Source of the DNA: a bacterium | Lineage (GTDB): Bacteria > UBP13 > UBA5359 | Length of the DNA stretch: 17,476 bases | Direction of reading: 5' to 3' | Assembly: GCA_028699365.1 (NCBI GenBank) | Contig: JAQVUQ010000010.1 | Coordinates: forward strand, 1 to 17,476 | Part shown: piece by piece, positions 1 to 8,734 of the stretch | Layout: each line of letters opens with the position of its first letter | Numbering within the stretch: position 1 is the stretch's first letter | Translations under genes and position numbers: made by a program | Notes under the pieces: model-generated | Told to the model about the DNA's origin: nothing | Seen by the model: the letters and a program-made list of their open reading frames with translations, nothing else | Database searches by the model: none

Positions 1-930
1 CGTGAGATGGGACGTGCTTCCGTCTCCGGAGTCCTGGTGAGTTCGGTGCGTACCGGCAGTCCCTGCGATAATGCCAAGCCATCCATTGAAGCCGGCGACA
101 TTCTGGTCTCGATTGCCGGCAAACCCGTTTCCGCAACGGATGAACTGATTCGCGTTACCGAGCAGCTTTTGAAGGATAAGACAGAGCAGATACCGGTGTT
201 GGTGGGGTTTGAGCGCAAAGGCGAAGATTATCTGACGGTGATCAAGATAGGCCCGGATGATTCCCGTGACCAGGGGCTGGAGGTGGCCAAAGCCTGGTTG
301 CCGATAGGCATGCAGGTGCTGACCGCAGATATGGCGTCTGCACTGGGAGTGGAGGGACGCAGCGGCGTCCGTGTCGTTCAGGTATATCCCGGCAGCAGCG
401 CGGAAAAAGCCGGGCTTAAGGTGGGCGATCTCATCGTGGCTCTGGACGGGCAGCGTATAGAGGCAACCCGGCAGGAAGAGCTGGAAGTGCTGCCGACGAT
501 GATACGGCAATACAAGATAGGCAGTACCGTCAAACTGACCGTATTGCGTAACTCTAAAGAGTTGTCTGTGCAGGTCAAACTGCCGGCTATTCCCAAGCCT
601 GCACGGGAGATGGCCAAGTATCGCAGCGACGATTACGATTTCTCCGTTCGCGATATAGCCTTTATGGACAGGATAAGAGAGGGCTGGTCTGAGAAACAGA
701 CGGGAGTCATAGCCGAGGCTGTGGATGACGGCGGATGGGCTTCATTAGGCGGCCTGGCTTCGGGAGATCTTATATGTGCCGTGGACGGCCGGATGGTCTA
801 TGACGCGGCCGGCCTGGAAAAGACCATGGCGCAGGTTGCATCAGGCAACAGCCGCACCTTTATTCTCCAGGTAAGGCGCGGCAGGCAGAACGTTTATCTG
901 GAGCTTCAAGCCGGAAAAGTCCGGAAGTGA
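1..930 (+). CDS. Multi-PDZ-domain protein, 5' end outside the window
   Basis: The frame is already open at base 1 and the first Met codon (position 7) has no ribosome binding site, so I treat this as the C-terminal part of a longer protein. The visible 309 codons hold three PDZ-like units, at about residues 1-83, 97-193 and 213-302 counted from that Met. The middle one is clearest, with a GVRVVQV strand followed by PGSSAEKAGLKVGDLIVALDG, the usual ligand-groove and helix pattern. PDZ arrays bind C-terminal or unfolded peptide tails, and in HtrA/DegP-type proteins they sit behind a trypsin-like domain. Such a domain could lie upstream here, but it cannot be seen. The next gene encodes an exported trypsin-fold protein, so the two may act together in the envelope. 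The PDZ assignment is confident; the enzymatic role and cellular location are unknown. Confidence 0.85.
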   Translation, partial: REMGRASVSGVLVSSVRTGSPCDNAKPSIEAGDILVSIAGKPVSATDELIRVTEQLLKDKTEQIPVLVGFERKGEDYLTVIKIGPDDSRDQGLEVAKAWLPIGMQVLTADMASALGVEGRSGVRVVQVYPGSSAEKAGLKVGDLIVALDGQRIEATRQEELEVLPTMIRQYKIGSTVKLTVLRNSKELSVQVKLPAIPKPAREMAKYRSDDYDFSVRDIAFMDRIREGWSEKQTGVIAEAVDDGGWASLGGLASGDLICAVDGRMVYDAAGLEKTMAQVASGNSRTFILQVRRGRQNVYLELQAGKVRK

Positions 931-1079
931 CTGTTAAGCTGAATATATTGAAAGTTCACGGTTCAACGTTCAGAAGTTCAACGTTTTCAGGCAGGCTGCT
1001 TAAGCTTTCTGCTTAATAACCTTGAACGGTGAACTCTGAACTCGGAACAGCGCTCGAAGAGCGCAGAGGGAGGTCTCAC
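931..1079. repeat. Intergenic repeat region with nested inverted repeats
   Basis: The gap between the PDZ gene and the pseudoprotease gene is built from repeats. GTTCACGGTTCAA (954-966) is matched by the inverted copy TTGAACGGTGAAC (1022-1034), 12 of 13 pairs. Inside lies TTAAGC (1000-1005) against GCTTAA (1011-1016). GTTCAACGTT occurs twice in direct orientation (961-970 and 976-985). A compact hairpin, GCGCTC-GAA-GAGCGC, follows at 1050-1064, just before the ribosome binding site. Such GTTCAACGTT-type strings are commonly dispersed in bacterial genomes, and this looks like a non-coding dispersed repeat. It could also serve as a transcript-processing or termination structure between the two genes. 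Confidence 0.6.
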
Positions 1080-1886
1080 ATGTCGATTCGCAGTATAAAC
1101 GCACTTGCCGTTCTGGTGGTTCTATTCTGTGTGATGTCCGCTGTTTTGCCGGCTAAAGGCGATGAAGCAGCCGTTTGCAGGGATATAATCGCCAAAAACC
1201 AGGCCGCGGTGGTAACGCTGGAGGTTGTAGCCGTCAATCGGATGAGTATGTTCGGTGAGGAGAGCAAGAGCGAGAACAAGAGCGAGGCTATCGGTATGGT
1301 CATCGATCCCTCCGGGCTTGTCGTGAGTTCGCTGGCCATGATCAATCCATCCGAGTTCTTCAGTGAGCTGTTCTCCTCCATGTCTTCGGAAGGCGGCATG
1401 AAACAGAGCGGTGAAATTACCGGTTTAAAGGTTCTCTTGCCCGGCGGACAGGAGCTTCCCGCCAAGGTGGTATTGAGAGACAAAGATCTCGATCTGGTCT
1501 TCATCCGCCTGCTGAAGGCTCCGGAGAAGCCCTTGCCTTTTATGGATCTGAATCAGGAGTGCTCGTCCGCTGTTCTGGACCAGATACTTGTGCTGGGTCG
1601 TTTAGGCGTGGTAGCCAATCGCACCGTTTATGCCGATCTCTGTCGGGTGAGAGCCATGATAGAGAAGCCTCGCACGTTCTTCGTGCTGAACGATGTCGGC
1701 ACTTACGGCGGTCCTGCTTTCACAATGGATGGAAAGCTGCTGGGTATCATGACCATACGCAAGCTTCCCAAAGGAGCGGTTTCCCTTTCCGGTGTGAGCG
1801 GCAGCGTGCTTCCCGTAGTTCTGCCGGCCATGGATGTAGCCGAAGTAGCCAGGGAAGCCATGACGGCAGGGAAGGGGAAGAAGTAG
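1080..1886 (+). CDS. Exported trypsin-fold pseudoprotease
   Basis: This is a 268-residue protein. I chose the ATG at 1080 because AGGGAGG lies six bases upstream and a clean signal peptide follows (residues 1-27, hydrophobic core LAVLVVLFCVMSAVL). An upstream in-frame Met at 1029 would put charged residues before it. The mature part follows the HtrA/S1C layout: a GMVIDPSGLVVSS strand (about 72-84), DKDLDLVFIRL (134-144) and GTYGGPAF (207-214). The catalytic Asp is kept (D138), but the His position reads Ala (A86, in SSLAM where proteases have TNAHV) and the nucleophile Ser of GNSGGP is Tyr (Y209). It is therefore predicted to be inactive, probably a binding or scaffold protein in the periplasm. 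It follows a multi-PDZ gene on the same strand. Its end lies four bases from the end of the convergent permease gene, with no visible terminator between. Confidence 0.8.
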   Translation: MSIRSINALAVLVVLFCVMSAVLPAKGDEAAVCRDIIAKNQAAVVTLEVVAVNRMSMFGEESKSENKSEAIGMVIDPSGLVVSSLAMINPSEFFSELFSSMSSEGGMKQSGEITGLKVLLPGGQELPAKVVLRDKDLDLVFIRLLKAPEKPLPFMDLNQECSSAVLDQILVLGRLGVVANRTVYADLCRVRAMIEKPRTFFVLNDVGTYGGPAFTMDGKLLGIMTIRKLPKGAVSLSGVSGSVLPVVLPAMDVAEVAREAMTAGKGKK

Positions 1887-1890
1887 GAAT

Positions 1891-2631
1891 TCAATTCAGT
1901 ATCAGATTCACGGAGGCCAGAACGGCCAGTATCTGTGCTATCTGGATGAACCTCTTTTCCGGTATGTATTTCAGGATGAAGATGCCCGATACGGCGCCAA
2001 TGGCTACCAGAGGGAAGAGCATCAGATTGAAACTCAGGGAACCGCTGTTTATCAGGCCCAGATTAGTGCTGAACGGCACTTTGAACCAGTTGAGCAGGAA
2101 GAAATACCAGGCACCTGTTCCAATGAACTCCATCTTGGGCAGGCGCATGGCCAGAAGATAGATGATCATTATGGGGCCGGCGGCGTTGGCCAGCATGGTC
2201 GTAATACCCGCTGCCAGCCCCATCAGGCAGGCGAAGCCCCACCCGGTAGGGATGCTTGCTCCCTTGCAGTATCTATCACGCCAGAAGCTGATCCCCAGCA
2301 TGATAAGGGTTATGGCACCTATCACAGGCTTGAGCTGCTGATCGTCTATCCTTCCCATTATGAGATAACCGCAGGCTATCCCCACAGCAGCCCACGGGAT
2401 GAGACGGATCAAATGCGGCCAGACGGCCTTTCTGCGGTAGTACATCACTGCGAAGGCATCGGCGAATATGAGCATGGGCAGCACTATGCCGGTAGAGATA
2501 CGGGCCGGAAAGACGTTTGCCATAAGGGGTACAGCCAGTATGCCCAAACCGGGCAGAGCCGTTTTAGACAGGCCGAAAACTAAAGCGCTGACCGTGGCTG
2601 CGGCCCATTGGGCCAACGATAGATCATACAA
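1891..2631 (-). CDS. TauE/SafE-family (TSUP) membrane permease
   Basis: This 246-residue, strongly hydrophobic protein has about eight membrane segments, the size and shape of the TauE/SafE sulfite-exporter (TSUP) family. Family-like features are the N-terminal SKTALPGLGILAVP stretch (about residues 22-35) and the second-half repeat GLAAGITTMLANAAGP (about 137-152). Members move sulfite, sulfoacetate or other organic anions across the inner membrane; the substrate here is unknown. The start is TTG at 2631, the only plausible one, with GAGGG nine bases upstream. The gene lies 22 bp downstream of the hybrid kinase on the same strand, so it may be its cotranscribed output or transport partner. 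The family call is firm; substrate and direction of transport are not. Confidence 0.87.
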   Translation of the reverse strand: MYDLSLAQWAAATVSALVFGLSKTALPGLGILAVPLMANVFPARISTGIVLPMLIFADAFAVMYYRRKAVWPHLIRLIPWAAVGIACGYLIMGRIDDQQLKPVIGAITLIMLGISFWRDRYCKGASIPTGWGFACLMGLAAGITTMLANAAGPIMIIYLLAMRLPKMEFIGTGAWYFFLLNWFKVPFSTNLGLINSGSLSFNLMLFPLVAIGAVSGIFILKYIPEKRFIQIAQILAVLASVNLILN

Positions 2632-2653
2632 AGTTGGTATCCCTCACTGATTC

Positions 2654-5600
2654 TCAGACTTCAGGCTGCCCGGTTCCCATCATCAGGTGATCGATGACAT
2701 CCAGCAATTCCTGGATGCTTATGGGTTTGGATACGTAGGCATCCATACCTGCCGCAAGGCACTTTTCACGGTCACCGGTCATGGCGTAGGCCGTCATGGC
2801 TACTATAGGTATATGTTTGCCGGAGGTGAGTTCCTGCTCCCTGATGGCGGCGGTTGCCTGGAAACCGTCCATTTCCGGCATCTGAACGTCCATCAGCACC
2901 AGATCGAAGCGCTCTTCTTCAAATGCCTGCAGGGCTTCCTTCCCGTCCCGGGCCAGCCTGACTTCGTGTCCCTGCTTTTCCAGCAGGCGCATGGCCAGTT
3001 TCTGGTTGACGGCGTCATCTTCTGCCAGCAGTACTTTCCATGTCTTCTCACGTTTTATGTCAGTGAGAGACAGGTTCGCCCTGGCAGACTGAGCGGAGTG
3101 CTGAAATCCGATGATAGCTGCTTTGACGGCCCGCAGCAGATCGGATTGCCGGACCGGTTTCGTCACGTAGAGGTTGATGCCGTTGCGACGGCAATACTCC
3201 AGGCTCACGCCCAGGTCTTCCGACGAGAGCATCATGATGGCCGTCTGGGCAAACTCGGGATGCCGGCGTATTTCTTCCACCAGCATCAGGCCGTTCATCT
3301 CGGGCATGTTGTAATCGACTATCATCAGGGCGTAGCCCGAGTCCGCACGGGTACGCTCCTTAAGCCTGGCAATGGCCTCGCTGCCGCTGCTCGCCATATC
3401 CGGCTGCATATGCCAACGCTCCAGCATCTCTTTGAGAATACGTAAATTGGTGGGATTATCGTCCACGACCAGAACCGAAAGCCCGTCCAGCTTCAGGCCC
3501 GTCAGTTGGGCCTGATCGATCCGGGCCTTGGTAAAGACGGCCGTGAAATGAAATTTGCTGCCTTTGCCGGCTTCACTCTCCACCCATATCCTGCCGTTCA
3601 TCAGACCTACCAGCCGGGTAGAGATAGCCAGCCCCAGCCCCGTGCCGCCGTAACGTCTGGTATTGGAAGCATCCGCCTGGGTGAAAGCTTCAAATATCAG
3701 GCTCTGCTTATCCTCAGGTATGCCTATTCCCGTATCGCTGACGCAGAAGTGCAGGGTTGTCTGTTCATCGCTCTGCTCCTCCACCTGCACACTAACGACG
3801 ATCTCTCCTTCATCCGTGAACTTCACGGCATTGCCTACCAGATTGATGACGATCTGACGTAGCCGTCCCTGATCGCCTCTGAGGTAATCCGGTATTTGCG
3901 GCGATACGTCCATCAGCAGCTCCAGGCCTTTGCTTCCTGCCTTGATGGCCAGTGTTCTGACTGCGTCTGCAATCGCTTCCCTGATCTCGAAATCGTTGAT
4001 CTCCATTTCCAGGCGATCGGCTTCCACCTTGGAGAAATCGAGAATATCGTTGATCACAGCCAGCAGATAGTTGGCCGACATCCTGACGCTTTCCAGATAC
4101 TCTCTCTGTTCACCCGAGAGCTCCGTATGGAGGACGAGTTCCGTCATGCCGATAATACCGTTCATCGGAGTGCGGATCTCATGGCTCATATTGGCCAGAA
4201 ACTCGCTCTTAGCCCGGCTTGCAGCCTCGGCTGCTTCCTTGGTCCGAAGCAATTGCTGCTCCATCTCTCTGGTTTCTGTTATGTCCTCGGCAATACCTGC
4301 GGTTCTGTAAGCTATGCCCTTGTTGTTATAGATCGGGAAGGTACGAGCTCTTACCCAGCGTACACTTTTATCCGGACGAATTATGCGGAAGCTTTCATCG
4401 TTATAGGATGCTGTGCTGCCGGATGTGTGTTGAGCGTAAGCGTTGTGTACCCGCTCGATATCTTCCGGATGCACGGCGTTGAGAAAGGATCCGACCGGAG
4501 CGTCATAAACTTCGCTCCGCTTCTTGCCCCATATTTCTTCGAAGGCCGGGCTTATATACAGAAGCTTTTCATCTGCCTGCAGCCAGAACATCTGCCGGAT
4601 ATTTTCCGTCAACTCCCGGAAGTTGGTCTCGCTTTCTCTCAGGGCCTCTTCGGCACGTTTGCGTTTGGTGATATCCTGACCGATGGACGTCATGCCCGTT
4701 ACTTTGCCGCTGTCGTCCAGCATAGGGGTATTGCTCCAGATGATGGTACGTCTTTCGCCTTGACGGGTGACGATATCATTTTCGTAATGAGTGGGGATAT
4801 CACCGGAAAGGATATGCCCCAGGTAAAGCTGCCTTATCTCTTCAGAGGAATTCGGCACCAGGAACTGCTGGAACCATTCCTTGCCGATGACATCGTCACG
4901 CTGCCAGCCGGTTATCTCCAGACAGTAGTTGTTACAGAAGAGCAACTTCCCTTGTTCATCCAGTATAACTGCTACCAGATCGGCGTTTTCAAGTATGGTG
5001 CGGAAACGGTGCTCGCTTTCCAGCAATTTCTGCTGTGTCTGCCGCTGCTCGGTTATGTCGTGGCAGATGCACAGCAGGCGATTTATCTTGCCGCCCATGC
5101 CGACTACGGGATTTATGGTTACCGACAGAATTATTGCTCGTCCATCAGGGCGCAGATACTCTCCCTCGAAGAACGCCTGTTGCCCTTGTAATGCCTGTGA
5201 CAGAGCGCCGGTTGCGGCTTGGTGGTATTCATCATGCCATAAATCCGCAAAAGGGATGCCTGTTATCTCTTCTCTGTTGAGTCCGGTAATCTCCAGACCT
5301 TTATCATTGATGGCCAGGCGCATACCACTGCTGTCGAGGAGGCTTATCCAATTGGGAGAGCCCTCCGATAAAGCCAGATAGAGGTGTTCAATGGCCACGG
5401 TTTTCGCGGAGGAGTCTTTAAAACGAATAAACGCCGCAAAGGAACTCAGCAGTATAAGTGATATTATCATGGTGGCGATTATCGGGATGAGCCGGTAGCG
5501 ATATAATGTGCTCTGCCAGTTGTGGGCCGTTATATCCATGCCCATTACGGCGTAGACCTTTTGTGTGTTCGGTTTGTAAATCGGGATCAGAGCGGACATC

Positions 5601-6757
5601 CAGGTTCCCCATGAATCCGATACGGGCCCTATTAAGATATGACGAGGATTGTCAAAGAGCCTGAGAAGCGCCTTGTCGGCATCAGGATAAAGCTGTCCCG
5701 GACGGCATGTAGGTATCTCGGGCGTGGCATACCTGGGTGCTTCCGTATCCACATAGAAAAAGATCCGACCGTTTCTTTTACCCATTAGGTAGGTATAGCG
5801 TATATCTGCCTGAGAGATGCAGATGGCTCTTAACTGTTCCTTTGTACGTTTATAAGCCTCTGTATCCTCATCCGCCGGAGTACCGGACAGATGAACGATA
5901 AGATCCTTATTAACCGCGGCGGCAACGGCTTTGGCCCGTGCCAGGAGATTGTATCTCATCTCCTTGTCGATATGCGATGCTATCCTGATGCTGGATATCC
6001 AGCCGATTACAATAATGGTCAGAATAGCGATTGCCGGCAGTATAATGTTGGGCTTGCGGGGATGAGATCCCATATTATATATCTCGACGGTACGTCTGAC
6101 TTCAAAATAATCCCAGGTGATCACGGCCATGCATAATCCCAGGATACCTTTTAGAAACTGAACAGGTATGCCGGTAAAGGTGAAAAAGCTGTCCTGGTTA
6201 ATGACGGACGAGAACGGCAGAACTGATTTCGGTCCTATCAGGCCGCATGCCAGGGTATAGACGGACATCAGCACGGCCATCAACACCAGGTGCTTGCTTT
6301 TTCTGTCATGCTGATACGATTTATAAAGGACCATGGCAGACATCAGGCCGCCCGACAGGCCCAATACCAGGCGCGAGGTGTCGTTCAGACCGCTCAGACC
6401 CTTCATCCCGCCCAGTGCCGTCAGGAATATAAGCGGTATATATATCATTGGACTCAGACAGCGTTTTTCGTTAACTCCGTAGCCGGTACGTCCGAATTCC
6501 ATCAACGAGATAAACGACAGTATCATGAGGCCCAGGCGCAGAGCTGATAACCATGGGGAATCTCCCAGAGTATAGGCCAGCATGCCCAGCCATTTGTCGA
6601 TAGCCTGCAGCAGGGCAAAACAGCCCAGCAGGTGCCATCTCAGAGTGTCATGCCTTTGTAGATTCAGAGCAAAGCAGACAGATGCCAGGACGGCAAAAGA
6701 GAGGCCGTAAAAGAAATAGATATAATCCATTTGGCTTTTCAGGAAATCAGCCATCAT
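2654..6757 (-). CDS. Membrane-bound hybrid sensor histidine kinase (7TM, PDC-like sensor, 3 PAS, HisKA, HATPase, 2 REC)
   Basis: This 1367-residue protein starts with about seven hydrophobic helices (10-215), then TM8 (237-255), a periplasmic region of roughly 165 residues and a TM at 421-443. The periplasmic region resembles PDC/Cache sensors; it ends with [11 protein letters not shown], a pattern common before the return helix. Three PAS domains follow (about 455-572, 578-700, 710-832), each ending in a DIT motif. Next come HisKA with the H box around H859, and a complete HATPase (N972/N976, DTGIGIP 1008-1014, GGTGLGL 1037-1043). Receiver 1 has D1099/D1100, D1148 and K1200; receiver 2 has E1246/D1247/D1248, D1290 and K1344. 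Both look functional. There is no Hpt domain; a separate one is encoded divergently. Two ATGs lie in tandem; the second (6754) is better spaced from GGGGGAAG. The ligand cannot be predicted. Confidence 0.93.
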   Translation of the reverse strand: MMADFLKSQMDYIYFFYGLSFAVLASVCFALNLQRHDTLRWHLLGCFALLQAIDKWLGMLAYTLGDSPWLSALRLGLMILSFISLMEFGRTGYGVNEKRCLSPMIYIPLIFLTALGGMKGLSGLNDTSRLVLGLSGGLMSAMVLYKSYQHDRKSKHLVLMAVLMSVYTLACGLIGPKSVLPFSSVINQDSFFTFTGIPVQFLKGILGLCMAVITWDYFEVRRTVEIYNMGSHPRKPNIILPAIAILTIIVIGWISSIRIASHIDKEMRYNLLARAKAVAAAVNKDLIVHLSGTPADEDTEAYKRTKEQLRAICISQADIRYTYLMGKRNGRIFFYVDTEAPRYATPEIPTCRPGQLYPDADKALLRLFDNPRHILIGPVSDSWGTWMSALIPIYKPNTQKVYAVMGMDITAHNWQSTLYRYRLIPIIATMIISLILLSSFAAFIRFKDSSAKTVAIEHLYLALSEGSPNWISLLDSSGMRLAINDKGLEITGLNREEITGIPFADLWHDEYHQAATGALSQALQGQQAFFEGEYLRPDGRAIILSVTINPVVGMGGKINRLLCICHDITEQRQTQQKLLESEHRFRTILENADLVAVILDEQGKLLFCNNYCLEITGWQRDDVIGKEWFQQFLVPNSSEEIRQLYLGHILSGDIPTHYENDIVTRQGERRTIIWSNTPMLDDSGKVTGMTSIGQDITKRKRAEEALRESETNFRELTENIRQMFWLQADEKLLYISPAFEEIWGKKRSEVYDAPVGSFLNAVHPEDIERVHNAYAQHTSGSTASYNDESFRIIRPDKSVRWVRARTFPIYNNKGIAYRTAGIAEDITETREMEQQLLRTKEAAEAASRAKSEFLANMSHEIRTPMNGIIGMTELVLHTELSGEQREYLESVRMSANYLLAVINDILDFSKVEADRLEMEINDFEIREAIADAVRTLAIKAGSKGLELLMDVSPQIPDYLRGDQGRLRQIVINLVGNAVKFTDEGEIVVSVQVEEQSDEQTTLHFCVSDTGIGIPEDKQSLIFEAFTQADASNTRRYGGTGLGLAISTRLVGLMNGRIWVESEAGKGSKFHFTAVFTKARIDQAQLTGLKLDGLSVLVVDDNPTNLRILKEMLERWHMQPDMASSGSEAIARLKERTRADSGYALMIVDYNMPEMNGLMLVEEIRRHPEFAQTAIMMLSSEDLGVSLEYCRRNGINLYVTKPVRQSDLLRAVKAAIIGFQHSAQSARANLSLTDIKREKTWKVLLAEDDAVNQKLAMRLLEKQGHEVRLARDGKEALQAFEEERFDLVLMDVQMPEMDGFQATAAIREQELTSGKHIPIVAMTAYAMTGDREKCLAAGMDAYVSKPISIQELLDVIDHLMMGTGQPEV

Positions 6758-6792
6758 AGTCTTCCCCCGTTTAACCAGTCTACGTGCCTTTG

Positions 6793-6801
6793 ATTATATC
6801 A
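6793..6801 (-). promoter_or_regulatory. Extended -10 promoter for the hybrid kinase
   Basis: On the minus strand this reads TGATATAAT, a perfect extended -10 (TGN plus TATAAT), about 37 bases upstream of the kinase start. I see no good -35, which extended -10 promoters can do without. It faces away from the Hpt-REC promoter in the same 180-bp gap. Confidence 0.5.
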
Positions 6802-6852
6802 TTTGTCGGGGAAACGTTATATATCCGCCCTGAATTACTTCTCTATATAAGG

Positions 6853-6881
6853 TTGTATTAATATAGAAACATATGTAAAAT
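6853..6881 (+). promoter_or_regulatory. Sigma70-like promoter for the Hpt-REC genes
   Basis: TTGTAT (6853-6858) and TAAAAT (6876-6881) are separated by 17 bases in an AT-rich tract that contrasts with the flanking genes. The Hpt start codon is 57 bases downstream of the -10. Confidence 0.5.
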
Positions 6882-6937
6882 AGATATATCTATTGGTATA
6901 GAAAGAATTCGCACTCCTTGAACGGGAGGGTTCGCCC

Positions 6938-7279
6938 ATGTTCAACCTTGACGAGGCCCTGGCCAGAAGTGGTGGGGATGCCTCTCTGCTGTGTGAGCTT
7001 ATAGATCTTTTCATGGAAATTCTGCCTGAGCGTCTGTCTGCGATGCAGGAATCGCTGGCGGCTGACGACTACGAGTCTCTGGCACATCTGGCGCATGCTC
7101 TTAAAGGCTCCGCAGGAGCTATCGGAGCACAAAGGGTGTTTGAAGGCGCTTTGGGGCTTGAGACGGCTGGAAAAGCCGGCAACATCGAAGAGTCGGTTCG
7201 TATGCTTGAGCAGTTGAAAAAAGAGATAAATGCGTTCAGGACTCTGTCCTCGGAATGGCAGAAAGGCTTTGACCGATGA
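6938..7279 (+). CDS. Stand-alone Hpt (histidine phosphotransfer) protein
   Basis: This 113-residue soluble helical protein matches the length of a single Hpt domain. The motif LAHALKGSAGAIGA (51-64) carries the phospho-acceptor His (H53), followed by the expected KGS/AG turn and a helix ending the four-helix bundle. GGGAGGG at 6924-6930 is well placed before the ATG. Its TGA overlaps the start of the REC gene (ATGA), so the two are translationally coupled. In multistep phosphorelays the Hpt carries phosphate between a hybrid kinase receiver and a final response regulator. Both possible partners are adjacent here: the divergent hybrid kinase, which lacks an Hpt, and the downstream REC protein. 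The partner assignment is inference from context. Confidence 0.9.
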   Translation: MFNLDEALARSGGDASLLCELIDLFMEILPERLSAMQESLAADDYESLAHLAHALKGSAGAIGAQRVFEGALGLETAGKAGNIEESVRMLEQLKKEINAFRTLSSEWQKGFDR

Positions 7280-7905
7280 GAATAATCATAGCGGAAGACG
7301 ATCCCGTAACCCGAAGGCTGATAGAAGCCTCTCTTGAAAAATGGGGTCATGAAACCGTTTCCTGTGATAACGGTCATTCAGCCTGGAAAGCGCTTAACGG
7401 CGATGTTCCGCCTCAGTTGATCATACTCGACTGGATAATGCCCGGCATAAGCGGCATCGATCTCTGCCGGATGATCAGAGCCGAGATGATGGATAGAGCT
7501 ATCTATATAATATTCCTCACCTCCAGGGATAAACGGGAAGATATAATAGCGGCTCTGCAAGCGGGAGCCGATGATTACCTGAGCAAACCTTTCGACCGGG
7601 ACGAACTGGCTGCGAGAGTCCAGGTGGGAGTGCGCGTCATCGAACTGCAGAACAGCCTGGCGGAGCGTATAAAGCAATTGGAGGACGCTCTCCATCAGAT
7701 CAAGCAGTTGAAAGGCTTGATCCCTATATGCGCTTATTGTAAGAAGATAAGGGATGACGACAACTACTGGCGCCAGTTGGAGAGTTATATAACCGAGCAT
7801 TCCGGAGCCGAGTTCAGTCACGGCATCTGTCCGGATTGTTACGAGAATATCGTCAAGCCGGAGATCGAGAGATACAGCAGTCAAAACGGAAAAATTTCCG
7901 CCTGA
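7276..7905 (+). CDS. Response regulator: REC domain, coiled coil and C-terminal CxxC/CxxC module
   Basis: This protein has 209 residues. The receiver domain (1-118) has all key positions: E7/D8/D9 pocket, phospho-acceptor D52 in ILDWIMPG, T82 and K104 in LSKPF. A heptad-like helix spans about 119-146. It is followed by a roughly 45-residue cysteine module: C152-x2-C155 (ICAYCKKIRDD), a YW pair at 164-165, then H182 and C185-x2-C188 (SHGICPDCYEN). The module is typical of a C-terminal extension seen on many receiver and PAS proteins of Desulfobacterota and related groups; it looks metal binding, but I know of no established function. There is no DNA-binding domain, so the output is probably protein-protein. 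It is coupled to the Hpt gene by an ATGA overlap, and is followed 12 bp later by a hydrolase gene. Confidence 0.88.
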   Translation: MRIIIAEDDPVTRRLIEASLEKWGHETVSCDNGHSAWKALNGDVPPQLIILDWIMPGISGIDLCRMIRAEMMDRAIYIIFLTSRDKREDIIAALQAGADDYLSKPFDRDELAARVQVGVRVIELQNSLAERIKQLEDALHQIKQLKGLIPICAYCKKIRDDDNYWRQLESYITEHSGAEFSHGICPDCYENIVKPEIERYSSQNGKISA

Positions 7906-7917
7906 CGGGAGAATGAT

Positions 7918-8721
7918 GTGATACCTTTATGGGAAAGAACTCCACCCGGTTATAACTCCGGTATATCGCAACAGCCGCCCTCGCTGACACCCTACGTTTG
8001 CAGCGGCGGAAGAAGAGGTGCCGTTGTCGTCTGCCCTGGAGGCGGATATAGCCATAAAGCGGAGCATGAGGGAGCCCCGGTAGCTCTATGGCTCAATTCC
8101 ATCGGCATATCGGCTTTCGTTCTTGACTACCGTGTAGCTCCTTATCGCCATCCCTGTCCCCTCACCGATGCAGCCAGGGCGATACGCTGTTTGAGGTGCC
8201 ATGCCGACAGGCTGGACATATATCCGGACAGAATAGGTATCATAGGATTCTCGGCCGGAGGCCATTTGGCAGCTTCTGCGGGCACGCTCTTCGATAACGG
8301 CAATCCAGCAGCCGATGATCCCGTGGACCGGGCCGGCAGCCGGCCGGATGCCATGATACTTTGCTACCCTGTTATCAGCTTCGGCGATTATCGTCACCAC
8401 GGTTCGATGACCAGCCTGCTGGGTGACGAACCTGATGCGAAACTTAGAAGCGTTCTGTCACTTGAGAATTCCGTCACTGAGGGAACGTCTCCCGCTTTTA
8501 TATGGCATACGGCCTCTGATGCCGGCGTGCCGGTGGAGAACAGTCTCCTGTTCGCCCGGGCTTTGTCGGAGCATCGGGTGCCTTTTGAACTTCATATCTT
8601 TCCTGCCGGCGGGCACGGACTGGGACTGGCGGAGGCCGATCCCGATGTTTCCGTCTGGACCGATCTTTGCGGACGCTGGCTGGTTTCCCGTGGCTTTACG
8701 GGCGTTGCTGCACAGAGGTAA
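7918..8721 (+). CDS. Alpha/beta-hydrolase, esterase of the BD-FAE/acetyl-xylan-esterase-like type
   Basis: This protein has 267 residues. GTG at 7918 is the start: GGGAG lies six bases upstream, and the two ATGs just before it (7913, 7916) run at once into TGA. The oxyanion-hole motif CPGGGYS (39-45) and LDYRVAP (69-75) match the family. The nucleophile sits in GFSAGGH (S112), the acid is D211 (TASDAGVP) and the base is H243 (GGHGLGL), so the triad is complete. Members hydrolyse acetyl or feruloyl esters, often on polysaccharides. There is no signal peptide, so the action is presumably cytoplasmic. It follows the REC gene by 12 bp and could be cotranscribed. The next genes downstream on the same strand are polysaccharide related, so removal of acyl groups from glycans or precursors is a reasonable guess, but not shown. 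Confidence 0.87.
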   Translation: MIPLWERTPPGYNSGISQQPPSLTPYVCSGGRRGAVVVCPGGGYSHKAEHEGAPVALWLNSIGISAFVLDYRVAPYRHPCPLTDAARAIRCLRCHADRLDIYPDRIGIIGFSAGGHLAASAGTLFDNGNPAADDPVDRAGSRPDAMILCYPVISFGDYRHHGSMTSLLGDEPDAKLRSVLSLENSVTEGTSPAFIWHTASDAGVPVENSLLFARALSEHRVPFELHIFPAGGHGLGLAEADPDVSVWTDLCGRWLVSRGFTGVAAQR

Positions 8722-8734
8722 CCCGGTCAAAGCC

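Noticed and set aside
1029-1079. Upstream start at 1029 for the pseudoprotease
   Set aside because: It would add 17 charged residues before the signal peptide and be encoded by the repeat hairpin; ATG 1080 has AGGGAGG at proper spacing.
1559-2161. 200-codon + frame across the end of the pseudoprotease and into the permease gene
   Set aside because: It is Arg/Ser/His-rich, out of frame with one real gene and antisense to another; there is no motif.
3896-5191. Long 431-codon open frame on the + strand opposite the hybrid kinase
   Set aside because: It runs antisense through the PAS and HisKA regions, whose minus-strand translation has full domain motifs. The + frame is His/Cys/Phe-rich with no recognisable domain or good ribosome binding site, so it is a shadow.
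6758-6937. Small gene in the kinase/Hpt gap
   Set aside because: It is AT-rich with divergent promoter motifs and no frame with a usable ribosome binding site.
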